64,000 nt of DNA from Herbaspirillum sp. RTI4 (GTDB lineage: Bacteria; Pseudomonadota; Gammaproteobacteria; Burkholderiales; Burkholderiaceae_D), in contig NZ_JAVIWQ010000002.1 of assembly GCF_034313965.1 (NCBI RefSeq), positions 1,550,001 through 1,614,000 on the forward strand, in the 5' to 3' direction. Shown here one piece after another: positions 9,124 through 19,186 of the stretch. The notes beneath the pieces are model-generated. The model was not told the DNA's origin, did not search any database, and was given only the letters and a program-made list of their open reading frames with translations. How positions within the stretch are numbered: position 1 is the first letter of the stretch; each line of letters begins with the position of its first letter. Made by a program: the position numbers and the translations under genes.

Positions 9124-10710
9124 TTGCTGACTCAAATTGACTCTCCCAAGCCCGCATTTCCTGCGGCAATCTCCCTTTATTGCGTCGCACGCGCACGTGT
9201 GCCGCGTCTGCTGCTTGGCGCGTTGAGCGCCTTGTTGTTGCTGCAGGCCTCGACTGCCGGCGCGTTTGACCTGGATGACGTGGCCAAGCGCGCCCGCACT
9301 CTGGCCGGCAAGTCCTATCAAAAACCCGATGAAGGCATTCCCAAGGATCTCGCCAGCATCAGTTATGAGCAGTACCGCGATATCCGCTACCGGCCGGAAA
9401 GAGCCTTGTGGAAAGTCGAAAAACTGCCGTTCGAGGTCAGTTTCTTTCACCCCGGCTCTGCATACACCGCGCCGGTCAAAATCAATGACATCAGCGGTTC
9501 GGTCTCGCGGGAAATCCGCTTCAGTCCCGCGCTGTTTGATTACGGCCACAACAAACTGGATACCAAGCAATTCGGCAAACTCGGTTTTTCCGGCTTGCGT
9601 ATCGCCTATCCGCTGGGCGCAAAAGGCAAGGGCAAAGAGGATGTGATGTCGTTTCTCGGCGCGAGTTACTTCCGCGGCGTTGGCAAGGCCCAGTCTTATG
9701 GCGCTTCGGCCCGTGGTCTGGCGATCGATACCGGCTTGTATTCGGGCGAGGAATACCCGCGCTTTGTCGAATTCTGGCTGCAACGCCCCAGAGCCAACGA
9801 TAAAGAGCTGACGATCTACGCGCTGCTCGATTCACCGCGCGCGACCGGTGCTTATCGCTTTGTGCTCAAGCCCGGTGCGGATACGGCTATCGAAGTCAAG
9901 GCGCAACTGTTCTTGCGCAGCAATGTCAGCAAGCTCGGCATTGCTCCGCTGTCGAGCATGTTTTACTTTGGCGAAAACCAGAGCGGCCCGGACGACGACT
10001 ACCGTCCTAAAGTCCACGACTCCGACGGTCTCTCGATTCAGTCCGGCACCGGCGAATGGATCTGGCGGCCGCTGGTCAATCCCAAGCGTTTGCTGACCAC
10101 CTCGTTCGAGCTGACTAATCCGCTCGGCTTCGGCCTGATGCAGCGCGACCGCCAGTTTTCCAGTTACGAAGATTTGACGGCGCGTTTTGAAACCCGCCCG
10201 AGCGTCTGGGTCGAACCCAAGGGCAAGTGGGGCGCGGGCCGGATCGAACTGGTGCAAATCCCTACGCCTAACGAAGCCAACGACAACATCGTGGCCTACT
10301 GGATTCCCTCCGTCATGCCGGTGCAGGGCAAGCCGCTCAACATCGAATACCGCTTGCTGTGGCAAAAAGAAAAAGACACCCGGCCACCGCTGGCGTCGGT
10401 GATGCAGACTCGCTTCGGCCACGGCTATCGCACCAAGGACGACGGCATACTCTCGCTGAAGGTCGATTTCGAAGGCGCATCGCTGAAGAAATTGGCGGCC
10501 AACGCCAAACTCGACGCCGCCGTGGATATTGACGGCAACGGCAAGCTGGTCGATGTCCGTGTCGTGCGCAACGATGTTACCGGCGGCGTCCGGCTGGCCT
10601 TGCGCCTGCGTCGCACCGAAGAGAACAAACCAGTCGAATTGCGCGCTTTCCTGCGCAGCGGCACCACTACCCTATCTGAAACCTGGAGTTATATATTACC
10701 GCCCAACTGA
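9124..10710 (+). CDS. opgG: Glucans biosynthesis protein G, periplasmic
   Basis: OpgG (MdoG) acts in the periplasm with OpgH in making the branched backbone of osmoregulated periplasmic glucans. From a TTG at 9124, with GAGGG about ten bases upstream, the protein has 528 residues (E. coli OpgG 511). A signal peptide with the hydrophobic core [13 protein letters not shown] ends about residue 47 before [18 protein letters not shown]. Conserved family phrases include [49 protein letters not shown] and GFGLMQRDR. The frame is open to an ATG at 9034, but that coincides with a -10-like box. The stop overlaps the putative start region of opgH. Confidence 0.94.
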   Translation: MLTQIDSPKPAFPAAISLYCVARARVPRLLLGALSALLLLQASTAGAFDLDDVAKRARTLAGKSYQKPDEGIPKDLASISYEQYRDIRYRPERALWKVEKLPFEVSFFHPGSAYTAPVKINDISGSVSREIRFSPALFDYGHNKLDTKQFGKLGFSGLRIAYPLGAKGKGKEDVMSFLGASYFRGVGKAQSYGASARGLAIDTGLYSGEEYPRFVEFWLQRPRANDKELTIYALLDSPRATGAYRFVLKPGADTAIEVKAQLFLRSNVSKLGIAPLSSMFYFGENQSGPDDDYRPKVHDSDGLSIQSGTGEWIWRPLVNPKRLLTTSFELTNPLGFGLMQRDRQFSSYEDLTARFETRPSVWVEPKGKWGAGRIELVQIPTPNEANDNIVAYWIPSVMPVQGKPLNIEYRLLWQKEKDTRPPLASVMQTRFGHGYRTKDDGILSLKVDFEGASLKKLAANAKLDAAVDIDGNGKLVDVRVVRNDVTGGVRLALRLRRTEENKPVELRAFLRSGTTTLSETWSYILPPN

Positions 10711-13091
10711 CGCCGCATCCTCTGACCGGCGCTGCGCTGGAAGCCTATCTTGAGCGTCTGCCGCTATCGCCGCAGGCCCGCATCGAACTTGCCGAACGCC
10801 TCTGTGCAAAAGGCGGCGGCGTCGCCGATTTGCAAAGCTGGCTGGCGGCCGAAGCCGAAGAACTCGGTTTGCCGCAGGCACCCGCTGCCGGATCGACCGC
10901 TACGCCAAGCACCCCTGTCATTCACCGCCGCTCGATGGTGCCGAAACCCTGGGGCAAGCTCAATCCGCTGGCGCGCTGGCTGGACGACGCCACCCATCGC
11001 CTTGAAAGACGCAACGCCGCGCAGGAATCTCCCGTCGCCCCTGTTCCCGTCAGTTACTGGCAAGAACGCGGCCACACGCGGCGCATGGCGCTGCTGCTGC
11101 TGATGGTGCTGCAAACGGCACTGGCCACCTATTTCATGCGTGAGGTTTTGCCTTACCACGGCGAACCGCTGCTGGAACGGATGGTACTGGCCATCTTCGC
11201 CTTGCTGTTTTGCTGGGTCTCGGCCGGTTTCTGGACGGCGATGATGGGCTTTCTGGTTCTCATGCGCGGCGGTGACGAATATCTGGTCTCGCGCGAAGCT
11301 GCCGGCCCGCAATGGATTTCCCCGGAAGCGCGCACCGCCATCGTCATGCCGATTTGCAATGAAGATGCGGTACGTGTCTTTGCCGGTTTGCGTGCCACCT
11401 ATGAATCGGTCGCCCGCAGCGGCCAGCTTGAGCATTTCGACTTTTTCATTCTCAGCGACAGCGGCGACGCCGATATCTGCACCGCTGAAGTGTCGGCCTG
11501 GTCGGCCTTGTGCGAAGCCGTCGGCGGCGCGGGTCGCATTTTCTATCGTCACCGACGACGACGGGTCAAGCGCAAGAGCGGCAATCTCGATGATTTCTGT
11601 CGTCGCTGGGGGGGCGATTATCGCTACATGATCGTGCTCGATGCCGATAGTGTAATGAGCGGCCAGTGTCTCTCTACGCTGGTACGCCTGATGGAAGCGC
11701 ATCCCACGGCCGGCATCATCCAGACCGCGCCACGCGCAGCCGGACGCGACACCCTGTATGCGCGCATCCAGCAATTCTCGACCCGCGTCTATGGCCCCTT
11801 GTTTACCGCCGGACTGCATTACTGGCAACTGGGCGAATCGCATTTCTGGGGGCATAACGCCATCATCCGTCTGGCACCTTTCATGGAGCATTGCGTGCTG
11901 GCGCCCTTGCCCGGCAAGGGGTCGTTGTCGGGGCCGATCATGTCCCACGATTTCGTCGAAGCGGCGCTGATGCGGCGTGCCGGCTGGTCGGTCTGGATTG
12001 CCTACGATCTGGACGGCAGTTACGAAGAAATGCCGCCTAATCTGCTGGAAGAACTTGGTCGCGACCGTCGCTGGTGTCAGGGCAATCTGATGAATTTCCG
12101 GCTGTTCCTGGTGCGCGGCATGCACGCGGTGCATCGGACAGTGTTCGTGACCGGCGTGATGGCCTATCTGTCGGCTCCGATCTGGCTGCTATTCCTGATC
12201 GTGTCGACCATGATGCTGGCCGCGCATACGCTGGTCGATCCGCAATATTTCGTGGAGCCGCGCCAACTGTTTCCGATCTGGCCGCAATGGCACCCGGAAA
12301 AGGCGCTGGCGCTCTTTACCGCGACGGCTACCTTGCTGTTTCTGCCGAAGATACTCAGCGTCTTGCTGGTCATCGTCAAGGGCGCAGTCGGCTATGGCGG
12401 CGCGCTGCGGCTGACCGTCAGTCTGATGCTGGAAGTCGTGTTTTCCATGTTGCTGGCACCGGTGCGGATGATGTTCCATACGCGCTTCGTGGCTGGCGCG
12501 GTGCTGGGTTGGACCGCCGGCTGGAAATCGCCGCCGCGTGCCGACAACCAGACCGGCTGGCTCCAGGGTGTGCAGCGACATGGCTGGCAGAGCCTGTTCG
12601 GGCTGGCGTGGGCTATTGGCGTCTACTGGCTTAATCCCGGCTATCTGTGGTGGTTGCTGCCGATTGCCGGTTCGCTGGCAGTCTCGATTCCGGTATCGGT
12701 CTTGTCGAGCCGGGTGAATTTCGGTCGCGCCTTCCGGCGTCTGGGACTGTTCCTGATCCCGGAAGAAAAGCAGCCGCCGCTGGAATTGCAGGAAACAGTG
12801 CGCTTTCTGGCTGCTTCGACAGCGCTGCCCGGTTTTGTCGATGCCGTGATGGACCCGCTTTGCAACGCGCTGATCTGCGCCACGGCGCACCACCGGCCCC
12901 TGCGGCCAGTCGCTAGTCTGGCGGCCGATGCCGTGTTGATCAAACGGGCGCTGCGGCAGGGACCGGGAGGATTGAGCGCGCATCAGAAAATGCAGATTCT
13001 GGATAATCCGGGTCTGCTGGCGCAATTGCACGCGGAAATCTGGAGCACCTCGCAGGCGCATCCGGCGTGGCTCATCGCCGCAAGGAAATAA
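10695..13091 (+). CDS. opgH: Glucans biosynthesis glucosyltransferase H (apparent non-AUG start)
   Basis: Inner-membrane family-2 glycosyltransferase that polymerises glucose from UDP-glucose into the glucan backbone. Hydrophobic segments flank a cytoplasmic catalytic domain with ILSDSGDAD (D255), VLDADS (D316, D318) and RDRRWCQGN near 457-462. Homology to the OpgH N-terminus ([18 protein letters not shown]) lies upstream of any in-frame ATG, GTG or TTG. The frame is closed by TGA at 10677, so initiation must fall between 10680 and about 10750. ATT at 10695 has GGAG six bases ahead and overlaps the end of opgG, giving 798 residues. CTG at 10707 is an alternative. The first canonical start codon, TTG 10830, would lose about 45 conserved residues. 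Confidence 0.9.
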   Translation: MTAQLTPHPLTGAALEAYLERLPLSPQARIELAERLCAKGGGVADLQSWLAAEAEELGLPQAPAAGSTATPSTPVIHRRSMVPKPWGKLNPLARWLDDATHRLERRNAAQESPVAPVPVSYWQERGHTRRMALLLLMVLQTALATYFMREVLPYHGEPLLERMVLAIFALLFCWVSAGFWTAMMGFLVLMRGGDEYLVSREAAGPQWISPEARTAIVMPICNEDAVRVFAGLRATYESVARSGQLEHFDFFILSDSGDADICTAEVSAWSALCEAVGGAGRIFYRHRRRRVKRKSGNLDDFCRRWGGDYRYMIVLDADSVMSGQCLSTLVRLMEAHPTAGIIQTAPRAAGRDTLYARIQQFSTRVYGPLFTAGLHYWQLGESHFWGHNAIIRLAPFMEHCVLAPLPGKGSLSGPIMSHDFVEAALMRRAGWSVWIAYDLDGSYEEMPPNLLEELGRDRRWCQGNLMNFRLFLVRGMHAVHRTVFVTGVMAYLSAPIWLLFLIVSTMMLAAHTLVDPQYFVEPRQLFPIWPQWHPEKALALFTATATLLFLPKILSVLLVIVKGAVGYGGALRLTVSLMLEVVFSMLLAPVRMMFHTRFVAGAVLGWTAGWKSPPRADNQTGWLQGVQRHGWQSLFGLAWAIGVYWLNPGYLWWLLPIAGSLAVSIPVSVLSSRVNFGRAFRRLGLFLIPEEKQPPLELQETVRFLAASTALPGFVDAVMDPLCNALICATAHHRPLRPVASLAADAVLIKRALRQGPGGLSAHQKMQILDNPGLLAQLHAEIWSTSQAHPAWLIAARK

Positions 13092-13092
13092 A

Positions 13093-14712
13093 ATGGACAG
13101 ACGCGATTTTCTCAAAGCCGGTGCCGCACTGACCGCTGCCGGATTTCCCGGCGCCAGCTTGCTAGCCGCTGCCGATGTGGCCGCTGCCGATGTGGCCGAG
13201 CAATGGCCGCATCGCGGTGCGCCGACCCCCTTCGACTATGCGAGTCTGAAAGGTCAGGCCCGCGCCTTGGCGGCTGCCGCGTATCAGGCCTCGCCACAAC
13301 AGACGCTGCCGGAACTGGAAAACCTGAGCTGGGACCGATATCAGGCGCTGCGTTACCGCGACGATCGCGCTTTGTGGCGTCAGGAACACCTGCCGTTTCA
13401 GGCCCGGTTGTTCCATGTGGGACGGCAATTCACCCACCCGGTACGGATCGATGAAGTGATCAACGGACAGGCGCGGGAGCTGATTTACGATCCGGCCTTG
13501 TTCGATTACGGCAGCAGCGGCATCAATGCAGAGCGTCTGCCGCGCGACCTCGGTTTTGCCGGTTTCCGTCTCAATCTGCAAAAAGATATCGCGCGCCGTG
13601 TCGATGCCGATGTGGTCGCCTTTCTCGGTGCGAGCTATTTCCGTGCCGTTGGCAGCGAATATCAGTACGGCGTGTCAGCACGCGGACTGGCCATCAATTG
13701 CGGCATGCCGCAGCCCGAGGAATTTCCCGTTTTCACCCGCTTCTGGCTGGAACGTCCGGCGGCGGATGCCGGCCGCCTGGTAGTCTATGCCTTGCTCGAT
13801 TCCCCCAGCATTAGCGGCGCTTACCGCTTCGACATCCGACCCGGCGAACCGCTGGTGATGGAAGTGGATGCCGCGCTTTATCCGCGCAAGCCGATTGAAC
13901 GCTTGGGCATCGCGCCGCTGACCAGCATGTTCCTGCGTGGTGAAAACGAGCGGCACGGAACGCCTGACTGGCGTCCTGAAATCCATGATTCGGATGGCTT
14001 GTCCATGTGGCGCGGCAATGGCGAATGGCTATGGCGGCCGCTGGTTAATCCGAGTACCGACGTGCATGTCAGCGCATTTCAGGATGAGCAGCCGAAAGGC
14101 TTCGGACTGATGCAGCGCGACCGCGATTTCGACCACTATCAGGACGACAATTTTTATTATCACCGCCGCCCCAGTCTGTGGGTGGAGCCCAAAAGCGGCT
14201 GGGGCAAGGGATCGGTGCAACTGCTTGAAATTCCAACCGCCGATGAGACCTTCGACAACATCGTCGCCTACTGGGCTCCGCAGGCAACGCCGCAGGTCGG
14301 GCAGGAAATGCTGTTTTCCTACAGACTGTACTGGGGCGTCCGCATGCCGGCCGAGTCTGCGCTGGCTAAAGTGGTCGCCACCCGCACCGGTGCCGGTGGC
14401 GCGGTAGGCGTGGTAAAGATTGAGCGGCATTATTTTTCCTGGCGCTTCGTCGTCGATTTTGCTGGCGGTGCCTTGGCCAAACTGAGCCGCGACAGCCGGG
14501 TGCAAGCGCAAGTCTCCGCCTCGCGCGGCACTATCGAATCGGTGACGGCCAAGCCGCTGGAGGCTTTGCATGGCTATCGCGCCATGTTCGATCTCAAGCC
14601 CGATGCAGCGGCCGCACCGGTGGATTTACGCCTGACGATGACGCTGGACGGCAAGACGCTGACCGAGACCTGGCTCTACCAATGGACGCCGCCAACTGAT
14701 CGTTCTTTTTAA
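13093..14712 (+). CDS. opgD: Glucan biosynthesis protein D, Tat-exported
   Basis: OpgD is a periplasmic OpgG paralogue that shapes the backbone of osmoregulated periplasmic glucans. The protein has 539 residues and starts MDRRDFLKAGAAL, a clear twin-arginine signal, as expected for OpgD but not OpgG. The mature part shares with OpgG the phrases [50 protein letters not shown] and GFGLMQRDR. It begins one base after the opgH stop, with AAGGAAA as ribosome binding site, so opgG-opgH-opgD is one operon. A 15-bp tandem duplication in the signal-peptide region (about 13167-13197) encodes the repeated ADVAAADVA. Confidence 0.93.
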   Translation: MDRRDFLKAGAALTAAGFPGASLLAAADVAAADVAEQWPHRGAPTPFDYASLKGQARALAAAAYQASPQQTLPELENLSWDRYQALRYRDDRALWRQEHLPFQARLFHVGRQFTHPVRIDEVINGQARELIYDPALFDYGSSGINAERLPRDLGFAGFRLNLQKDIARRVDADVVAFLGASYFRAVGSEYQYGVSARGLAINCGMPQPEEFPVFTRFWLERPAADAGRLVVYALLDSPSISGAYRFDIRPGEPLVMEVDAALYPRKPIERLGIAPLTSMFLRGENERHGTPDWRPEIHDSDGLSMWRGNGEWLWRPLVNPSTDVHVSAFQDEQPKGFGLMQRDRDFDHYQDDNFYYHRRPSLWVEPKSGWGKGSVQLLEIPTADETFDNIVAYWAPQATPQVGQEMLFSYRLYWGVRMPAESALAKVVATRTGAGGAVGVVKIERHYFSWRFVVDFAGGALAKLSRDSRVQAQVSASRGTIESVTAKPLEALHGYRAMFDLKPDAAAAPVDLRLTMTLDGKTLTETWLYQWTPPTDRSF

Positions 14713-14770
14713 TCGTTTTTTCTGATCGTTTTTCTACCTTTTTGCCGCCCGGAACTCTGGAACCTATTGT

Positions 14771-15913
14771 ATGGACACTGAAACCCAAGCCGCATCTCCC
14801 CGTTCTGCTTTGCTGCGCGGCAGCGTGCTTGCGCTGGCAGTATTGGTAGTCGTGGCAGCGGGCGGCGTTGCCCTGTGGTGGCGTCGCCCGCCGCCAGTAG
14901 TGGCGCCGGTCAAGCCGGCCACCGTCATCGTGGAACGCAGCAACATCGAGCAAACCGTGACCGCCTCTGGCCGTGTAAGGATGCAAAGCTACGTCGATGT
15001 CGGCGCGCAGGTATCCGGGCAGGTCAAGAATGTATTTGTCGCGATCGGCGATACGGTCAAGGCAGGCAAGGTGCTGGTGGAAATCGCCCCGACCGAGCAA
15101 ACCGGGCGGCAGGAAAGCAATCGTGCGCAACTGGCGCGCGCCAAGGCAGAACTGGCAGGGCAGAATGCGCAACTCGATTTTGCCCGCTTGCAGTTTCAGC
15201 GGCAGATGCAGTTGAAGGCCGCCAATGCCACGCGTGAAGAGTCGGTGGAATCGAGTCGCATGAATGTGGCTTCCGCCGAGGCGCAGGTGGCGGCAAAGCA
15301 GGCGCAAATCCAGCAAACCCAGGCCACCATGCAGGAAGATGAAACGATACGCCGCCAGACACGCATCAGCGCACCGATCAGCGGTACGGTGGTGACCTTG
15401 CCGGCGCGCCTCGGACAGGCCGTGACTGCCAATCGCGACGTCTTGCTGCGCATTTCCGATCTGACCAATATGACGGTGGAAGTACGGGTAGCGGAGTCCG
15501 ATGTCACACGGCTGCGCAAAGGCATGATCGCGTATTTTTCTACCCCCGGTTTCCCCGGCAAACGCTGGAGCGGCAAGCTGCGGCAGATACTGCCGCTCTC
15601 CGATACGGAGGCAGGCAAGCCAGGCGCGCCGGTGTTTTACACCGTCCTGTTTGATGTCGCCAACACCACGCACGAATTGATGAGCGGCATGAGCGCCGAA
15701 GTCTCGTTTGTGCTGGCGCGCGCCGATGCGGCGATTGCGATTCCGGTCGGCATGGTCGGCAAGGCCGATTCATCCGGCATGCAAACGGTGCGCGTGATGG
15801 AAGAGGGCGGCAAACTGACTCCACGCAAAATCAAAACCGGCATCCGCGACGCGCAGCAAGTACAGGTGCTGGAAGGTTTGAAGCCCGGTGACGAGATCGC
15901 GGCCGCGCCATGA
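14771..15913 (+). CDS. Efflux periplasmic adaptor (HlyD/MacA-type membrane fusion protein)
   Basis: Membrane-fusion protein of 380 residues that would link an inner-membrane pump to an outer-membrane channel. One transmembrane anchor lies at about 16-37, then a lipoyl-type half motif (VDVGAQVSGQVKNVFVAIGD), a coiled-coil hairpin rich in Ala/Gln/Arg (about 105-200), the second lipoyl half (RISAPISGTVV) and a beta-barrel. The pattern is closest to MacA-like adaptors. Its stop overlaps the next ATG in ATGA, so it is translationally coupled to the outer-membrane factor gene. No MacB ABC protein or RND pump gene is adjacent, so the transporter it serves is unknown. Confidence 0.88.
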   Translation: MDTETQAASPRSALLRGSVLALAVLVVVAAGGVALWWRRPPPVVAPVKPATVIVERSNIEQTVTASGRVRMQSYVDVGAQVSGQVKNVFVAIGDTVKAGKVLVEIAPTEQTGRQESNRAQLARAKAELAGQNAQLDFARLQFQRQMQLKAANATREESVESSRMNVASAEAQVAAKQAQIQQTQATMQEDETIRRQTRISAPISGTVVTLPARLGQAVTANRDVLLRISDLTNMTVEVRVAESDVTRLRKGMIAYFSTPGFPGKRWSGKLRQILPLSDTEAGKPGAPVFYTVLFDVANTTHELMSGMSAEVSFVLARADAAIAIPVGMVGKADSSGMQTVRVMEEGGKLTPRKIKTGIRDAQQVQVLEGLKPGDEIAAAP

Positions 15914-17316
15914 AGATCAAGACCCTTGCCCGCGTTCCTTCACTGGCTTTGCTGGTTTTACTGCTGAACGCTTGCGGCGGGCCGGTAGTGGTGGAAAGTA
16001 CCTTGCCCGAAGTCCCGATGCCGCCCGGTTGGGACGGCGCGGTTGAGCAAAAGGGAGCGGTTCGGCCTGACCCATCATGGTGGCGGCAATTTGGCAGCAC
16101 TGAGCTGAGTGGCCTCGTCGTGGCCGGGCAAAGCAGTAATTTCGAAATTGCCGCCGCCATGTCGCGGGTGCGGCAGGCGCAGGTGCAGGCGCGTATTTCA
16201 GGCGCGCCGCTACTGCCGAATGTCGAGTTTGCCGGCAGCGGTAGTCATGATTTCCCTATGAGTAGCGGGGTGCCCAACACCACCGTCAGCGGCATGCTGC
16301 AAATCGGTTATGAAGTCGATTTCTGGGGGCGCAACCGGGCCGGTGTCAGCGCTGCGCAAGCCGCGCTGCGCGCCAACATCTATGACCGGGAAACGGTCGA
16401 CCTGACCGTTACCAGCGGCATTGTCTCGACCTTCCTGCAAGTGCTGTCGCTGCGCGACCGGCTGACTATTGCGCGGCAAAACGTGAGCAATACCGAGCGC
16501 GTGCTGGTGCTGGTCGAATCGCAGCAACGCGCCGGTGCCGCCTCGCCGCTGGATCTGGCGCGGCAGCGCTCGGCCGTTGCCAGTCAGCGCGCGGAAATTC
16601 CTGATCTGATCCAGCAGCAGCGCGATGCGCAAGCGACGCTGGCGATTTTAATGGGCCGTCCGCCGCAAGCGTTCAAGGTGGAGGAAGCCGGTCTGGCGGG
16701 CATCCTGATGCCGCGCATCGCCCCGGGCTTGCCGTCGGAGTTGCTGGCACGCCGACCCGATGTCCGACGCGCCGAGGCGCTGTTGCTGCAAGCGAACGCC
16801 AATGTTGCCGTGGCCCGCGCCGCCTTGTTTCCCCGCATTAACCTGACCGGTTCAACCGGCGCGCAGAGCAGTGCCTTGCTGGCGCTGTTCAACGGCCCGG
16901 CCTTGCTTGCCAATATGGGGGCATCGATTGTCGCGCCGATTTTCGATGGCGGCTTGCTGAAAAATCAGCGCGATCTGGCCAAGGAACAAGAGCAGGAGCT
17001 GGTCGAGGTCTACCGTTCTACTGTCATCAATGCTTTGCTCGAAGTCGATAAGGCGCTGGGCGCGATCACCAGTCTGGAACAGCGCTATCAATTGAAAACC
17101 CAGGAAATGGAACAGGCCCGCTACGCTTTCGGTCTGTCGGAAATCCGTTATCGCAACGGTGCCGAGGATTTAATGACGGTGCTCGATACTCAGCGCAGTC
17201 TGGCCGATGCGCAAACTCAGCTGGGGCAGATCAAATTACAGCGCTTGCAGGCCACCGTGTCCCTGTACAAGGCGCTGGGCGGCGGCTGGATCGACAATGA
17301 GGCTGGCAAGCTCTAG
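15910..17316 (+). CDS. NodT-family outer-membrane efflux lipoprotein
   Basis: TolC-like trimeric channel component of 468 residues. The N-terminus is a lipoprotein signal with lipobox LLNAC (Cys22), typical for the NodT/OprM branch. Two homologous repeats of the outer-membrane efflux domain follow; ARRPDVRRAEALLLQANANVAVARAAL is split across the second repeat, with FPRINLTGSTG after it. It is coupled by a 4-base overlap to the adaptor gene upstream, so the two are likely partners. The operon seems to end here; a divergently unrelated regulator gene starts about 215 bases later. The exported substrate is unknown. Confidence 0.9.
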   Translation: MKIKTLARVPSLALLVLLLNACGGPVVVESTLPEVPMPPGWDGAVEQKGAVRPDPSWWRQFGSTELSGLVVAGQSSNFEIAAAMSRVRQAQVQARISGAPLLPNVEFAGSGSHDFPMSSGVPNTTVSGMLQIGYEVDFWGRNRAGVSAAQAALRANIYDRETVDLTVTSGIVSTFLQVLSLRDRLTIARQNVSNTERVLVLVESQQRAGAASPLDLARQRSAVASQRAEIPDLIQQQRDAQATLAILMGRPPQAFKVEEAGLAGILMPRIAPGLPSELLARRPDVRRAEALLLQANANVAVARAALFPRINLTGSTGAQSSALLALFNGPALLANMGASIVAPIFDGGLLKNQRDLAKEQEQELVEVYRSTVINALLEVDKALGAITSLEQRYQLKTQEMEQARYAFGLSEIRYRNGAEDLMTVLDTQRSLADAQTQLGQIKLQRLQATVSLYKALGGGWIDNEAGKL

Positions 17317-17467
17317 TTCCTTCCTCTCGCTCTGGTTTTCATGGCATTCCCGATTCCTGCCCGTTTGTGGTGAATCGCACCGAACTGGTGAAGCCGGCCT
17401 GCGCACTATCATGGCTTTCAGCGAGTCACCCAGTCCGCCATTTCTCTCTAAACATCTGATTGCTTCA

Positions 17468-17499
17468 GTACTTCAATCTGATATATCAGATTGAAGTAC
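17468..17499. promoter_or_regulatory. Perfect 32-bp palindrome, candidate GntR operator
   Basis: The half GTACTTCAATCTGATA (17468-17483) is followed immediately by its exact reverse complement TATCAGATTGAAGTAC (17484-17499). It lies 33 bases ahead of the GntR-type regulator start. FCD-class GntR proteins bind short palindromes near their own promoters, so autoregulation is the natural inference. No T-run follows, so it is not a typical terminator. Confidence 0.75.
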
Positions 17500-17531
17500 A
17501 TTCTGGCACGCATATTGCTGATAGTGCTGGC

Positions 17532-18347
17532 ATGAACACTGCCCAGCCTCATCCTCTTCCCAGCCTGTCTTCCGCGCAGATCGCTCTCCGAATTCTGGAA
17601 TCGATACTGGCAAGGCAACTCGCGCCCGGTACGCGTCTGGGCGAGCAGCAGTTAGCGGAATTGTTCGGCGTCAGTCGCACCTTGATTCGTGAAGCGCTCA
17701 CCCGGCTGGTGACACGCGGCGTGGTGACGGTCAGCGCCCGGCGCGGCTGGTTCGTGATCGAACCCACGGCCAGCGAAGCGCGTCAGGCATTCGAGGCGCG
17801 CCGGGTGATCGAAATGGGCTTGTTGCGCCAGGCGCTTCCGCTGACGGCATCGGCAGTGACCCGGTTGCGGGAACACATCGCCCGCGAACAGGCCGCTATT
17901 GCCAGTGACGATGTCGGCGCGCGCAGTTACCTGCTCGGCGATTTCCACGTTTTCCTGTGCGAGTGCCTGGGCAATACGCTGTTATCCGACATGCTGCGCG
18001 ACCTGACCGCGCGCACCACGCTGACCGCCATGCTGCATCAGTCGTCGGAGCAGGCCGAAGAATCGTGCGGCGAACATCTTGGTATTGTCGCTGCGCTCGA
18101 AAACGGCGATCTGGAACAAGCTGAGGCGCTCATGCTGCACCATTTGCAGCACGTCGAAGCAGGTCTTCAGCAGGACAGTACGAGCGATACCGATCCCCTC
18201 AATGCGCTGCGTCAGGCGCTGGCTCCGGTATCGGCAGCACCTCCTTCCTTTTCCATTGCGCCGGTGCGATCCACCACCAGCGCCCCCCCTATCCCGGCTC
18301 CCGCAGCCGCTTTCCCACTCCCTTCCCGACCTGGAGAATCAACATGA
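17532..18347 (+). CDS. GntR-family transcriptional regulator, FCD (FadR) subfamily
   Basis: DNA-binding regulator of 271 residues. A winged helix-turn-helix occupies about 17-80 (GEQQLAELFGVSRTLIREALTRL, split here by the recognition helix at VSRTLIREAL), and an all-helical FCD ligand domain follows to about 215. The FCD histidines that usually bind a metal are partly visible (DFHVFLCECLGN, CGEHLGIV). A Pro/Ala/Ser-rich tail of about 45 residues at the C-terminus is unusual for the family. ATG 17532 is preferred over an in-frame ATG at 17460, which lies before the palindrome. Its stop overlaps the next ATG (ATGA), so it probably controls the amino-acid transporter encoded directly downstream. 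Confidence 0.92.
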   Translation: MNTAQPHPLPSLSSAQIALRILESILARQLAPGTRLGEQQLAELFGVSRTLIREALTRLVTRGVVTVSARRGWFVIEPTASEARQAFEARRVIEMGLLRQALPLTASAVTRLREHIAREQAAIASDDVGARSYLLGDFHVFLCECLGNTLLSDMLRDLTARTTLTAMLHQSSEQAEESCGEHLGIVAALENGDLEQAEALMLHHLQHVEAGLQQDSTSDTDPLNALRQALAPVSAAPPSFSIAPVRSTTSAPPIPAPAAAFPLPSRPGEST

Positions 18348-19126
18348 AAATTTCTAAACTGCTGCTTGGACTCATGACCGGCATGTTATTGCTCAGCGCA
18401 AGCGCCGCTCGCGCCGATACGCTCGATGACATCGTGAAAAACGGCGTGCTCAGAGTCGCTGTGCCGCAAGACCTGCCGCCCTTCGGTTCGGTGAGCGCCG
18501 AGATGAAACCGCAAGGACTCGATATCGACGTCGCGGCGCTGGTCGCGAAAAAAATGGGAGTTCGGCTGGAGCTGATACCGGTCACCAGCGCCAACCGCGT
18601 GCCGTATCTGCAAACCAAAAAAGTCGATCTGGTGGTTTCCAGTCTGGGGAAAAATCCTGAGCGCGAAAAAGTCATCGATTTCAGCGCGGCCTATGCGCCC
18701 TTCTTCAATGGCGTGTTCGGCCCTGCCGATCAAAAAGTCGGCGGCGCTGCGGATCTGGCCGGCAAGACGGTGGGCGTTACCCGCGGTTCGGTGGAAGATC
18801 TGGAACTGAGCAAAATCGTTCCGGCCAGCGCCACGATCAAGCGCTATGAAGACAATAACGGCACCATCAGCGCCTTCCTTTCGAATCAGGTGCAACTGGT
18901 CGCTACCGGCAACGTCGTGGCTGCGGCGATCATCGCCAGAAACCCGCCCAAAAAACCGGAAACAAAATTCCTCATCAAGGACTCGCCTTGCTATATCGGC
19001 CTGAACAAAGAGGAAAAGAAATTGCAGGACAAGGTCAACGCTATCCTGGCGCAATCGAAAAAAGACGGCTCCCTCAATACCCTGATCGAAAAATGGTTGG
19101 GTCTGCCGCTGCCGGCCAATCTGTAA
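18344..19126 (+). CDS. Amino-acid ABC transporter substrate-binding protein (family 3)
   Basis: Periplasmic solute receptor of 260 residues with a Sec signal peptide (hydrophobic core LLLGLMTGMLLLS, cleavage after ARA at about 25). The mature chain has the bacterial extracellular solute-binding family 3 pattern: GVLRVAVPQDLPPFG, GLDIDVAALVAKKMG, DLVVSSLGKNPEREKVIDFS and GKTVGVTRGS. This receptor class binds polar amino acids or related compounds; the ligand cannot be assigned. The gene follows the GntR regulator with a 4-base overlap and precedes both permease genes. Confidence 0.92.
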   Translation: MKISKLLLGLMTGMLLLSASAARADTLDDIVKNGVLRVAVPQDLPPFGSVSAEMKPQGLDIDVAALVAKKMGVRLELIPVTSANRVPYLQTKKVDLVVSSLGKNPEREKVIDFSAAYAPFFNGVFGPADQKVGGAADLAGKTVGVTRGSVEDLELSKIVPASATIKRYEDNNGTISAFLSNQVQLVATGNVVAAAIIARNPPKKPETKFLIKDSPCYIGLNKEEKKLQDKVNAILAQSKKDGSLNTLIEKWLGLPLPANL

Positions 19127-19186
19127 GCGATATCTGCACAGCAACGCGCAGTTTAATCAGGCACTCATTACAAGAAACGGTCCCTC

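Noticed and set aside
10764..12134. 456-codon minus-strand frame over opgH
   Set aside because: Antisense to the OpgH catalytic region. No family pattern, no ribosome site.
13167..13197. 15-bp duplication in opgD as an insertion scar
   Set aside because: It keeps the reading frame and falls in the variable signal-peptide region; a simple slippage event with no other evidence of an element.
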